This document shows, piece after piece, positions 7,463 through 15,076 of a stretch of DNA of 64,000 nt. The notes below the pieces were generated by a model. The model was not told where the DNA came from. It searched no databases and saw only the letters and a list, made by a program, of their open reading frames with translations. The stretch is taken from positions 1 through 64,000 of the forward strand of contig JAZPYE010000002.1 of the NCBI GenBank assembly GCA_045544035.1, in the 5' to 3' direction. This DNA is from SIG587 sp045544035 (GTDB lineage Bacteria > Bacillota > Clostridia > Oscillospirales > Acutalibacteraceae). Position 1 is the first letter of the stretch; each line of letters starts with the position of its first letter. The position numbers and the translations under genes were made by a program.

Positions 7463-8821
7463 ATGTTTAACACACACGATATTTTAGAAACAATTACAAT
7501 GATTCAAGATGAAAATCTTGACATTCGCACCGTTACAATGGGCATTTCCCTGCTTGACTGCGTTGATTCTGACATTGATAAGGCCTGCCAGAAGGTTTAT
7601 GAAAAAATCACACGCACCGCCAAGGATTTAGTTCCTGTTTGTAACAAAATTGAACATAAATATGGCATTCCGATTATAAACAAGCGCATTGCCGTTACCC
7701 CCATTGCAATGCTTGCCGCTGCCTGCCAAACAAGTAAAATTGTGAAATTCGCTGTCACTCTCGAAAAGGCGGCAAGGGCAGTTGGCGTTAACTTTATCGG
7801 CGGTTATTCGGCACTTGTTCAAAAGGGCTTTGCTGCAGGCGATTATGCTCTTATTGAAAGCATTCCCGAAGCACTTAGCATTACCGACCATATTTGCGCT
7901 TCGGTTAACGTTGGCTCAACAAAGGCGGGCATTAACATGAATGCTGTTTCCATGATGGGCAAAATTGTAAAACAAACAGCCGAGGCAACAAAGGATAGAC
8001 AGTGCATTGGCGCTGCAAAGCTGGTTGTTTTGTGCAATGCACCTGAGGATAACCCCTTTATGGCTGGCGCATTCCACGGTGTTGGAGAACCCGACTGCGT
8101 TATCAATGTTGGCGTTTCGGGCCCCGGTGTTGTTCGTGCCGCTCTTGCAAAATCTGAAGGTCTTGACCTTACAGGCATTGCAGAACTTATAAAACGCACC
8201 GCATTTAAAATCACACGCGTTGGTCAGCTTGTAGCAAAGGAAGCCGCAAGTGAACTTGGCGTTCCTTTTGGCATTGTTGATTTATCCCTTGCCCCCACCC
8301 CTGCTGTGGGCGATTCGGTTGCCCATATTTTAGAGGAAATCGGGCTGGAGAAATGTGGTGCCTGCGGCACCACCGCAACCCTTGCAATGCTTAATGATGC
8401 CGTTAAAAAGGGTGGCGTTATGGCTTCATCAAAGGTTGGCGGATTATCGGGCGCATTTATCCCTGTCACTGAAGATGCAGGAATGATTGATGCCGCTCGC
8501 TGTGGCGCTTTAAAAATTGAAAAATTAGAGGCTATGACTGCCGTTTGCTCTGTTGGCCTTGATATGATTAACATTCCCGGTGATACCTCGGCTGAGGTTA
8601 TTTCGGCTCTCATTGCCGATGAAGCCGCTATAGGTATGGTTAACTCCAAAACCACCGCCGTTCGCGTTATTCCTGCAATCGGCTGTACCGTTGGCGATGA
8701 GCTTGACTTTGGCGGTTTACTTGGCGGAGGCCCCGTTATGGCGGTTAACACCTACTCCCCTGCTAAATTCATTCACCGTGGCGGACAAATTCCTGCCCCC
8801 ATTCAAAGCCTTAAAAACTAA
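7463..8821 (+). CDS. UPF0210 (DUF711, 'PFL family') protein
   Basis: This 452-residue protein is a full-length UPF0210 member: ETITMIQDENLDIRTVTMGISL at the N-terminus and the conserved GVSGPGVV, CGACGTTATLAMLNDAVKKGG and GLDMINIPGD blocks. The family is annotated 'PFL' from a distant structural similarity to pyruvate formate-lyase barrels, but no glycyl-radical motif (RVSGY) is present and it should not be confused with the real enzyme encoded nearby. Function is unknown. It always pairs with the UPF0237 ACT protein, which here precedes it by 10 nt with AAGGTGG as ribosome site. Confidence 0.9.
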   Translation: MFNTHDILETITMIQDENLDIRTVTMGISLLDCVDSDIDKACQKVYEKITRTAKDLVPVCNKIEHKYGIPIINKRIAVTPIAMLAAACQTSKIVKFAVTLEKAARAVGVNFIGGYSALVQKGFAAGDYALIESIPEALSITDHICASVNVGSTKAGINMNAVSMMGKIVKQTAEATKDRQCIGAAKLVVLCNAPEDNPFMAGAFHGVGEPDCVINVGVSGPGVVRAALAKSEGLDLTGIAELIKRTAFKITRVGQLVAKEAASELGVPFGIVDLSLAPTPAVGDSVAHILEEIGLEKCGACGTTATLAMLNDAVKKGGVMASSKVGGLSGAFIPVTEDAGMIDAARCGALKIEKLEAMTAVCSVGLDMINIPGDTSAEVISALIADEAAIGMVNSKTTAVRVIPAIGCTVGDELDFGGLLGGGPVMAVNTYSPAKFIHRGGQIPAPIQSLKN

Positions 8822-8831
8822 AATAAATATT

Positions 8832-8867
8832 AAAAGCACCGATTTAAAATCGGTGCTTTATTTTTTT
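8832..8867. terminator. Intrinsic terminator between convergent genes
   Basis: AAAGCACCGATTT and AAATCGGTGCTTT form a stem of about 10-13 bp followed by TATTTTTTT on the plus strand, ending the ACT/UPF0210 transcript. The hairpin's 3' flank overlaps the last codons of pflA (stop at 8858), which runs the other way. Confidence 0.88.
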
Positions 8868-9601
8868 GCATTTTTCATTCCGTTTAAAATGTGAGTTTTT
8901 GCCTCCTGCGCTTTATTAAGCGGCAGCGCGGGCAGGCCTTCAAGTTTATAAGGAATTCCAAGTTCCTTATATTTATTTACCCCCATTGTGTGGTAGGGCA
9001 AAACATCGAGGGCCTTTAAATTTTTAAGAGTTGCGAGAAACTCGCCAAGCCTCTCTAAATATTCCCTTTTGTCGGTGTAGCCCTCAACGATTATATGCCT
9101 GACCCATAGGGGAACATTTTTGGCCTCGAGATATTTAGCAAATGCCAAAACATTCTCATTGCCAAAGCCAGTAAGCTCCTTGTGAATTTTACTGTCAATA
9201 TGCTTAATATCCAGCATAACAAGGTCGGTCACCGCTAGCAAAACATCCAGCTTTTTAAGGTAAGCCTCATTTTCGGGATTATATGTAATTCCCGAGGTGT
9301 CAATGCAGGTGTGAACACCCTGCTCCTTAAAGGCAGTAAACAGTTCTATGAGGAAATCCACCTGCAAAAGCGGCTCGCCGCCCGTAACGGTTAAGCCGCC
9401 CTTAGCATAAAAGGCTCGATTTCGCTTAAAATCATCAAGAATCTCATTTACGGTAATTTCGGTGCCGCCTCCCACTCCCCAGGTGTCGGGATTGTGGCAA
9501 TAAAGACACCGCATAGGACAGCCCTGCAGGAAAAGCACATATCTTATGCCTGGGCCATCAACCGTGCCGAAGGATTCTTTTGAATGAATATAGCCTTTCA
9601 C
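8858..9601 (-). CDS. pflA: Pyruvate formate-lyase activating enzyme (radical SAM)
   Basis: PflA abstracts a hydrogen from the active-site glycine of pyruvate formate-lyase using S-adenosylmethionine and a [4Fe-4S] cluster. The 247-residue protein has the PflA-type cluster motif CPMRCLYCHN (CxxxCxxC) at about residues 29-36, the GGEPLLQ segment, and the normal PflA length without the extra ferredoxin insert of other activases. It lies 5 nt downstream of the glycyl-radical domain gene, forming the operon core-radical domain-activase. Confidence 0.95.
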   Translation of the reverse strand: MKGYIHSKESFGTVDGPGIRYVLFLQGCPMRCLYCHNPDTWGVGGGTEITVNEILDDFKRNRAFYAKGGLTVTGGEPLLQVDFLIELFTAFKEQGVHTCIDTSGITYNPENEAYLKKLDVLLAVTDLVMLDIKHIDSKIHKELTGFGNENVLAFAKYLEAKNVPLWVRHIIVEGYTDKREYLERLGEFLATLKNLKALDVLPYHTMGVNKYKELGIPYKLEGLPALPLNKAQEAKTHILNGMKNAKK

Positions 9602-9606
9602 TTTAA

Positions 9607-9849
9607 TTACATCTGGTCGTGGAAGGTGCGGGATATAACCTCATCCTGCTGTTCCTTTGTAAGTTTAATAAAGTTAACGGCATAGCCGCTTACTCTAACG
9701 GTTAATTGCGGATATTTTTCGGGGTGAGCCTGTGCATCAAGCAGGGTCTCCTTTGAAAAAACATTAACATTCAGGTGATGTCCACCCTGCTTAACATAAC
9801 CGTCAAGTAAAGAAACAAGATTATCAATTTGATTTTCGGTCGCTTTCAT
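9607..9849 (-). CDS. Stand-alone glycyl-radical domain of pyruvate formate-lyase
   Basis: The 80-residue protein equals the C-terminal part of PflB: NLVSLLDGYVKQGGHHLNVNV followed by YPQLTVRVSGYAVNF with the radical-bearing Gly55. It resembles GrcA/YfiD, the spare part that rescues oxygen-cleaved PFL in E. coli. Here, however, the adjacent core gene lacks this segment, so the radical must be supplied in trans all the time. It has its own ribosome site (AAGGAG, about 7 nt before the ATG) 21 nt after the core gene stop, which argues that the split is real and not a sequencing frameshift. The protein should sit in the barrel of the core enzyme and be activated by PflA. Confidence 0.88.
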   Translation of the reverse strand: MKATENQIDNLVSLLDGYVKQGGHHLNVNVFSKETLLDAQAHPEKYPQLTVRVSGYAVNFIKLTKEQQDEVISRTFHDQM

Positions 9850-9870
9850 TATTTTCTCCTTATTATAAAA

Positions 9871-11976
9871 CTATTCTTCAGTGTCAAGACCTTCAAAAAG
9901 CGTAGGCGACATACAAGCACCGTTTGCGCAGTCAAAGTCAACCTCAATATCTCCCGCAAAAATGCGGTCATCCTTACCGAGAGCTCCAGGGACGATTGAG
10001 AAGGTGTTTGAAATGCCATCCTGAGCATCGACAAAGGGCAGCTTTGCAACCGATGCAAGGGAAGCAACGGCACCGTTTGTGTCTCTACGGTGCATGGGGT
10101 TAGCACCGGGGGCGAATGCCTCGCCTTTTTTACGACCGTCAGGTGTGGCGCCTGTATTTTTACCATAAACAACATTCGAGGTAATGGTTAAAATCGAGGT
10201 GGTGGGAACACTGTTTCTGTAGGTGTGATTTTTTCTGATATGCTCCATAAATCTATGAACGATTTGATAGGCAATGGAGTCAACGCGGTCATCATCGTTG
10301 CCGTATTTCGGGAAATCACCCTCAACCTCATAGTCAACAACAATTCCCTGCTCGTTTCTAATTGTCTTAACCTTGGCATATTTAATAGCAGACAGTGAGT
10401 CAGCCACAACAGAAAGGCCTGCAATGCCCGTTGCAAACCAGCGGGTTACCTCCTTATCGTGAAGGGCCATCTGGATTTTTTCGTAGCAATACTTATCGTG
10501 CATATAATGAATGATATTAAGGGTATGCACATAAACCTTGGCAAGCCACTGCATCATTTGGTCATAGGCCTTCATAACCTCATCGTAATCAAGATACTCG
10601 CTGGTTATGGGGCGATATTCAGGGGCAATTTGCTTGCCCGAAATTTCATCAATACCGCCGTTAATTGCATAAAGCAGACACTTTGCAAGGTTGGCTCTGG
10701 CGCCGAAGAACTGCATTTCCTTGCCCAGTTTCATTGAAGAAACACAGCAGGCGATGGCATAATCATCACCGTGGTGGAAACGCATTAAATCATCGTTTTC
10801 ATACTGAACCGATGAGGTTTCAATGGAAATTCTGGCGCAGTAACGCTTAAAGTTTTCAGGCAGCCTTGTGGACCACAAAACGGTGAGATTGGGTTCGGGC
10901 GCGGCGCCTAAATTCTCAAGGGTATGAAGATAACGATAGGTCATCTTTGTAACCATATGTCGGCCATCAATGGCAACACCGGCAAGGGATTCGGTAACCC
11001 ACTGGGGGTCGCCTGAAAATAGAGAGTTATATTCAGGGGTTCTGGCAAATTTAATAAGGCGCAGCTTCATAATAAACTGGTCAACCAGCTCCTGTATTTC
11101 GCTTTCGGTGTAGACCCCGTTTTTAAGGTCGCGCTCGGAATAAATATCGATAAACGTTGATGTGCGACCAAGGGACATTGCGGCGCCGTTTTGCTCCTTA
11201 ACAGCAGCCAAATAGCCAAAATAAAGCCACTGAATTGCCTCTTTGGTATCCTTTGCAGGGCGGGAAATATCATAGCCATAGCTTGCGGCCATTTTCTTTA
11301 AATCCTCAAGGGCTCTGATTTGTTCAGATAGCTCCTCACGGGCGCGGATAATTTCCTCATACATTGCAGAACGAGTGGTTTCCTTCTGCTCTGCCTTGTC
11401 CTCAATAAGGCGGTCAACACCATAAAGAGCAACACGGCGGTAGTCACCGATAATACGGCCACGGCCGTAGGCATCGGGAAGCCCTGTTATAATGTGACTT
11501 GAACGGCAGGCGCGCATTTCGGGGGTGTAAACATCAAAAACACCTGCGTTGTGGGTTTTTCTATGAACGGTAAAGAATTCCTTAACCTCAGGGTCAAGGG
11601 TGTAGCCGTTATCGGAACAGGCCTTTTCGGCCATGCGAATTCCACCATAAGGCATCAAGGCACGCTTAAAAGGCTTGTCGGTCTGGAAGCCGACAATCTT
11701 TTCCTTTTTCCTATCGAGATAGCCGGGGCCGTGAGAAACAATGGTGGAAATCACCTTGGTGTCCATATCAAGAACACCGCCTGCTTCCCTTTCCTGCCGA
11801 TTTAGCTCGGTCACCTGCTCCCACAAATCCATCGTATCCTCTGTGGGGCCCACAAGAAAGCTTTCATCCCCATCATAGGGCATAAAATTGTGCTTAATAA
11901 AGCTTCTAACATTTATTTCTTTAGTCCAAGTACCCTCTTCAAAGCCTTGCCATTCTTCGAACATTTTAAATGTCAA
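9871..11976 (-). CDS. pflB: Pyruvate formate-lyase core (formate C-acetyltransferase) lacking the radical domain
   Basis: PFL converts pyruvate and CoA to acetyl-CoA and formate in anaerobic fermentation. The 701 residues match the enzyme from FEEWQGFEEGTW through the adjacent catalytic cysteine pair in AIACCVSSMKLGKEMQFFGARANLAKC (near residue 410) to NGACMSPTLFEGLDTEE, where it stops. Usual PflB is about 740-760 residues and includes the glycine-radical region, which here is the next gene. A TTG start at 11976 is chosen because AAGGA lies 7 nt upstream; the ATG four codons later would be too far from it. It is the first gene of the pflB-radical domain-pflA operon. Confidence 0.93.
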   Translation of the reverse strand: MTFKMFEEWQGFEEGTWTKEINVRSFIKHNFMPYDGDESFLVGPTEDTMDLWEQVTELNRQEREAGGVLDMDTKVISTIVSHGPGYLDRKKEKIVGFQTDKPFKRALMPYGGIRMAEKACSDNGYTLDPEVKEFFTVHRKTHNAGVFDVYTPEMRACRSSHIITGLPDAYGRGRIIGDYRRVALYGVDRLIEDKAEQKETTRSAMYEEIIRAREELSEQIRALEDLKKMAASYGYDISRPAKDTKEAIQWLYFGYLAAVKEQNGAAMSLGRTSTFIDIYSERDLKNGVYTESEIQELVDQFIMKLRLIKFARTPEYNSLFSGDPQWVTESLAGVAIDGRHMVTKMTYRYLHTLENLGAAPEPNLTVLWSTRLPENFKRYCARISIETSSVQYENDDLMRFHHGDDYAIACCVSSMKLGKEMQFFGARANLAKCLLYAINGGIDEISGKQIAPEYRPITSEYLDYDEVMKAYDQMMQWLAKVYVHTLNIIHYMHDKYCYEKIQMALHDKEVTRWFATGIAGLSVVADSLSAIKYAKVKTIRNEQGIVVDYEVEGDFPKYGNDDDRVDSIAYQIVHRFMEHIRKNHTYRNSVPTTSILTITSNVVYGKNTGATPDGRKKGEAFAPGANPMHRRDTNGAVASLASVAKLPFVDAQDGISNTFSIVPGALGKDDRIFAGDIEVDFDCANGACMSPTLFEGLDTEE

Positions 11977-12541
11977 TTTAAAATCCTTCTTTCACTTTTT
12001 TGAACATCTTTTCTACATTTAAAAGTATAACATAAAACACGCTGTAAGTATAGTAGAAAAACCTTGCAAAAATTTAAAATAAATATTTGAAAATTTAGCA
12101 AATATATCAAAAATTAGTAATGATTATCGTTTTTATTTTAACAAACTTTTTATTTTTTCTCAAATTTAATTTAAGAAAAAAAGAAATGCCAAATAAAACG
12201 AAAAAAAATTAGATTTTTTATAAAAACAAACATTTATTTTAAAGTATTATTTTCTTTACTATATTATATAACAAATCAAAAGAATTTTCAAGAGCAACCG
12301 GCCGCTTACTAAAGCGTATAATAAAAATTGAGTGTTCATAACTCAAATCCGTTATGAACACTCAAAATGGTCGGAGTAGCGTTATAGTAATCAAGCGTAA
12401 ACCCGCATAAATACTAGGTTTTCCGCAGTTATAAACAGTACAAAGGTCTTAATTACTATGATTAAGTGGGTTCGGCAATTGATAAATTGTTGTGAATGTT
12501 TTTGGGAAGATTGTTGATTAATAGAGGAAAATTAAATGCTA
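11977..12541. other. Long AT-rich intergenic region between pflB and the accessory operon
   Basis: I see no gene here. The pflB-proximal part (11977-12060) should hold its promoter; two TATACT boxes are visible on the minus strand near 12050 and 12025 but with no clear -35. 12060-12290 is extremely AT-rich. 12291-12480 abruptly becomes more mixed and carries a perfect 15-bp inverted repeat and TGGTCGGAGTAGC (about 12369-12381), which resembles the complement of a tRNA 3' end. This is the kind of debris left at an element boundary. Confidence 0.5.
12328..12365. repeat. Perfect 15-bp inverted repeat at accessory-region edge
   Basis: TTGAGTGTTCATAAC (12328-12342) and GTTATGAACACTCAA (12351-12365) pair perfectly around an 8-nt loop. 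It is downstream (3') of the zinc-ribbon nuclease/membrane protein operon on the minus strand, about 180 bp beyond its stop. No T-run of terminator quality follows on the plus strand (AAAATGG); on minus TTTTTATTATA follows, so it could terminate that operon, or be an end of a mobile element. Confidence 0.6.
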
Positions 12542-12964
12542 TTATCGAAAAGCATCAATACTCAAATCCGTTTTTATTATGTATTTTCTGTCGTAATTAT
12601 CATAAAGAATGAATTCTACTTTATCGTTAGGATTACAAATTGCAGACAAATTTTGTTTACAATAACTTTTATAAATATCTTGCTCAACGATATCTATATT
12701 TTTCGTTGTTGCTGGCGGCAAAGTTAATTCTTTTAAACCATCAAAGTATTCGACGTGAAGTACATGTGTGTCTATACAGCAAATCATTCTTGTTATTACA
12801 ACTGTTCTAAGCGAATTGTTAGATAGGTAAATTTTGAAATTTGGTAACATTTCAAAATAGGTCTGTATTTTTCTTGTTTTATCCCAAAGATTCAACCAAA
12901 TACCAACAATACCAACAATTGTTGCTAACGTAGTTCCAATTGCAGAAAGCGCGTTCCAATTCAT
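12542..12964 (-). CDS. Small membrane-anchored protein of unknown function
   Basis: I do not recognise this 140-residue protein. Residues about 6-26 (LSAIGTTLATIVGIVGIWLNL) form one membrane segment; the rest (residues 30-140) is a predicted soluble domain with beta-strand character, two cysteines near the middle (MICCIDTHVLHV) and two further ones (YKSYCKQNLSAIC). Its ATG overlaps the stop of the zinc-ribbon nuclease gene in an ATGA arrangement, so the two are translated together. Small membrane partners of this kind occur in defence and toxin systems as effectors or tethers, but that is inference. Codon and base use are AT-rich, like its partner and unlike flanking core genes. Confidence 0.6.
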   Translation of the reverse strand: MNWNALSAIGTTLATIVGIVGIWLNLWDKTRKIQTYFEMLPNFKIYLSNNSLRTVVITRMICCIDTHVLHVEYFDGLKELTLPPATTKNIDIVEQDIYKSYCKQNLSAICNPNDKVEFILYDNYDRKYIIKTDLSIDAFR

Positions 12965-14442
12965 AAACGATCACCTCTATAATCTTCCAATGCTTTTACT
13001 TCTTTACTATTTTTTCTACAAATAGGACAACTACTTCCTTTATTTCTATTCTTGATAGTTGCCTGCCATTCGTGACCATTGTCACATTTCCACCATACTT
13101 TTTTACTGCTGTTAGCTGTAAAGTTTTCTGGCTTTAATTCGCCATTTTTTTCATAATTCCAATCTTTCGCCAGAGTAGGATTAACCGTTCGTAAATCATT
13201 TTCACCTTTAATAGCAAGCCTGCCAGAACAATATGGGCACCCCTTACCGTTATTTCTACTATATATCGCCGCCTGCCATTCGTGACCATTGTCACATTTC
13301 CACCATACTTTTTTTCCACTATTCGTTGTAACATGTTCCGGTTTTAAGTTGCCGTTTTTTTCAGAGTTCCATTCTTTTGCTAGCTCTAAATTAGAAAACA
13401 AAAGAGAATTTTCTTTTTCTGTGTATTCTCGTAAGTTTTCTATGAAAATTGCATCTCTTTCAAGGTTAACATCAACGCTCGATCCAATTATCTCGCTTAA
13501 AATTTCTTTAAGTATTTTGGGCAAATCCTTTTGTCCTTTTTGAACAATATAATCTTTGGAACTATTATTTAACGGAGGCAAGCCTTCTCTTATTCTATAC
13601 AGTTTAATCCCATCTTTTTTACACTTTTGATTTTTTTCTAAATCTTTTTTTGTTTTGTTTTTATGCCAAAGGTATCCATCATATTCAATGGCGATTCTTT
13701 TTGATGGAATATAAATATCTAATTCGTATCCGTTCTCTTTGTATAGATGAATCACCTCTAAATCGTATTTTTTAAGATAATACAAAATCGCATACTCGGG
13801 AAGAGAAGTTTTTCGTTCGGAATTACAAATAGGGCACCCACATCCCGTGTTTCTATGGAGAATCGTTGCTTGCCATTCGTGACCTTTGTTACATTTCCAC
13901 CATACTTTTTTGTTGCAATTAGGCAATATATCTGTAGGTGTTAATCCATTGTTTTTTTCATAATTCCATTCTTGTGCTAAGGTTGGATTAACCGTTTGTA
14001 AGTCGTTTTCCCCCTTAACAGCAAATCGACCAGCACAGTAAGGGCATCCGTTTCCGTTGTACCTACTTTGTATTATTGCTTGCCATTCATGACCTTTACT
14101 ACATTTCCACCAGACTTTCTTTCCACTACTAGGCAATACATCCTTGGGCGTTAATCCATTGTTTTTTTCATAATTCCATTCTTGTGCTAAAGTTGGATTA
14201 ACTGTTTGTAAATCATTATAGCCTTTAATAACTAATATTCCTGCGCAATATGGGCATCCTTTACCACTATGTCTATTATATATAGTCGTTTCCCATTCGT
14301 GTCCTTTATTGCACTTCCACCATACTTTTTTATTACTTCCAAGGGTTAATTGAGCGGGGTCAAAATTTAATTCGTTATTCTTTCCCCAATTCCATTCTGC
14401 CATCAGTTCGGCATTATCAATTACGTATTTCTTTTCTGCCAT
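12961..14442 (-). CDS. Predicted nuclease with five DUF4379-type zinc ribbons
   Basis: The 493-residue protein is built from five near-identical zinc-ribbon/treble-clef repeats (about residues 14-67, 84-137, 154-206, 353-405, 423-475). Each has KKVWWKC-x-x-GHEW followed by GCPYC or CPIC, i.e. CxxxH...CxxC ligands. This matches Pfam PF14311 (DUF4379). Between repeats 3 and 4 (residues about 213-290) lies a Vsr/DUF559-like PD-(D/E)XK fold with Asp242, Glu253 and His260 in ELDIYIPSKRIAIEYDGYLWH-like order, so a DNA endonuclease is likely. GAGGTG lies 8 nt before the ATG. A TTTACT-17-TATAAT promoter is upstream. It is coupled to the membrane protein downstream. The biological role is not established; defence or mobile-element function is inference. 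Confidence 0.78.
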   Translation of the reverse strand: MAEKKYVIDNAELMAEWNWGKNNELNFDPAQLTLGSNKKVWWKCNKGHEWETTIYNRHSGKGCPYCAGILVIKGYNDLQTVNPTLAQEWNYEKNNGLTPKDVLPSSGKKVWWKCSKGHEWQAIIQSRYNGNGCPYCAGRFAVKGENDLQTVNPTLAQEWNYEKNNGLTPTDILPNCNKKVWWKCNKGHEWQATILHRNTGCGCPICNSERKTSLPEYAILYYLKKYDLEVIHLYKENGYELDIYIPSKRIAIEYDGYLWHKNKTKKDLEKNQKCKKDGIKLYRIREGLPPLNNSSKDYIVQKGQKDLPKILKEILSEIIGSSVDVNLERDAIFIENLREYTEKENSLLFSNLELAKEWNSEKNGNLKPEHVTTNSGKKVWWKCDNGHEWQAAIYSRNNGKGCPYCSGRLAIKGENDLRTVNPTLAKDWNYEKNGELKPENFTANSSKKVWWKCDNGHEWQATIKNRNKGSSCPICRKNSKEVKALEDYRGDRL

Positions 14443-14480
14443 AACCTTGGCACCTCGCTTTTATAAATATCTTTTATGAT

Positions 14481-14509
14481 ATTATACCATAAATTTCTTC
14501 TATAGTAAA
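14481..14509 (-). promoter_or_regulatory. Sigma-A type promoter of the zinc-ribbon nuclease operon
   Basis: On the minus strand TTTACT (14504-14509) and TATAAT (14481-14486) are separated by exactly 17 nt, about 40 nt upstream of the ATG at 14442. The perfect -10 box supports constitutive vegetative transcription. Confidence 0.65.
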
Positions 14510-14773
14510 TATGCACTGTTTTATGATAACAGCAAACAAGAAAGGAGTGATGTTATTTGTTTGTTTAATAATTTTGAGTCAGTAAAAATCGACAGAAGAA
14601 TGTGAAAAAGCATAAAAAGCGTTTATAAAAAGAAAATGCCGAAATCGGAATTTTGCAAAATTTTATAAATTAGTCTGCGAAGCAGACACCGAACTTCTTC
14701 ACTATTCACTATTACTTATTACTTCCAAAAATCCTCTATCCAAAACGTAGAGAATAGTGAAGAGTGAAAAAGT
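14510..14773. other. Non-coding AT-rich gap with small inverted repeats
   Basis: No convincing gene is present. A plus-strand AAAGGAGTG followed by ATG near 14551 opens only about eleven codons (MLFVCLIILSQ), perhaps a decayed small toxin gene. GTCTGC/GCAGAC (14673-14687) is a 6-bp hairpin, and TCTTCACTATTC (14696-14707) with GAATAGTGAAGA (14752-14763) is a perfect 12-bp inverted repeat enclosing tandem-like CACTATT/ACTTATT words. Confidence 0.45.
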
Positions 14774-14804
14774 AAAAATCCCCATTCTTACGAATGAGGA
14801 TTTT
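14774..14804 (-). terminator. Intrinsic terminator of tRNA-Leu
   Basis: On the minus strand AAAATCCTCATTC and GAATGGGGATTTTT form a stem (with one or two G.T pairs) around a GTAA loop, immediately after the encoded CCA end of the tRNA, and TACTTTTT follows. The arm overlaps the last tRNA bases by about one nucleotide. Confidence 0.75.
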
Positions 14805-14887
14805 TGGTGCGGGTGACAGGACTTGAACCTGCACGCGTGAGCGCTAGCTCCTAAGGCTAGTGCGTCTGCCAATTCCGCCACACCCGC
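14805..14887 (-). tRNA. tRNA-Leu (anticodon UAG)
   Basis: The minus-strand sequence folds as a class II tRNA: acceptor GCGGGTG/CACCCGC, D-arm starting TGGCGGAATTGGCAG, anticodon stem CTAGC/GCTAG with loop CTTAGGA giving anticodon TAG, a variable arm CGCTCACGCG, T-arm with TTCAAGT, discriminator A and encoded CCA. The UAG anticodon reads CUA and, by wobble, other CUN leucine codons. It is preceded by a partial duplication of its own 5' end. Confidence 0.95.
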
Positions 14888-14954
14888 ACGTATTAACTTT
14901 TTAAACGACATTTTAGTTTAAAACGGCAGCCGCACTCCGTTACTCTTGCGGTGC
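14866..14954 (-). repeat. 89-bp direct repeat, copy A (tRNA-Leu 5' end plus leader)
   Basis: This 89-bp stretch is identical to 15055-15143. It covers the first 22 nt of the intact tRNA-Leu (14866-14887) and 67 bp of upstream leader ending at GCACCGC on the minus strand. The repeat period is 189 bp. Perfect identity in non-coding DNA suggests a recent event. Confidence 0.95.
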
Positions 14955-15054
14955 CCGGCGTTTATCTTCGGTGGTAAACCACCTTGAACACTGCCGACCG
15001 CGGCGCCTTTTCAGCATTTGCTTCATCCTCCACCGGAGGCGCAAATTCTGAAAA
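14888..15054 (-). ncRNA. Candidate structured leader RNA upstream of tRNA-Leu
   Basis: On the minus strand this segment can fold extensively. TTTTCAG-ATTTGC-CCTCC pairs with GGAGG-GCAAAT-CTGAAAA (about 15008-15054), GGTGGT/ACCACC forms a hairpin near 14978-14991, GCAC/GTGC with GCC/GGC close a longer stem, and CGGCAG (near 15000) can pair with CTGCCG, which is followed by TTTT (near 14922). I do not recognise a Rfam family. It lies between the duplicated tRNA fragment and the real tRNA, within the same predicted transcript. It may be a processed small RNA or merely a leader. Confidence 0.35.
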
Positions 15055-15076
15055 CTGCCAATTCCGCCACACCCGC
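15055..15076 (-). pseudogene. 22-nt tRNA-Leu 5' fragment
   Basis: The sequence from the acceptor arm to the D-arm (GCGGGTGTGGCGGAATTGGC and two more bases) repeats the 5' end of the intact tRNA-Leu, then diverges. Anticodon and T-arm are absent, so it cannot make a tRNA. It may act as a competing RNase P or folding decoy in the precursor, but more probably it is a remnant. Confidence 0.85.

Noticed and set aside
7463..8821. Second pyruvate formate-lyase because of the 'PFL family' name
   Set aside because: No glycyl-radical motif or cysteine pair; it is UPF0210.
9849..10175. 108-residue minus frame at the end of pflB
   Set aside because: Lies in another frame inside pflB, ends on the ribosome site of the radical-domain gene, and has no homologous features.
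11977..12290. Replication origin suggested by the AT-rich tract
   Set aside because: No DnaA boxes (TTATCCACA) or dnaA/dnaN neighbours were seen.
14702..14911. Minus-strand reading frame over the tRNA-Leu locus
   Set aside because: It runs through the complete tRNA and its terminator; it is an accident of the non-coding sequence.
14955..15054. T-box riboswitch, suggested by GGTGGTTTACC upstream of tRNA-Leu
   Set aside because: Too short, no specifier stem, and it precedes a tRNA rather than an amino-acid gene.
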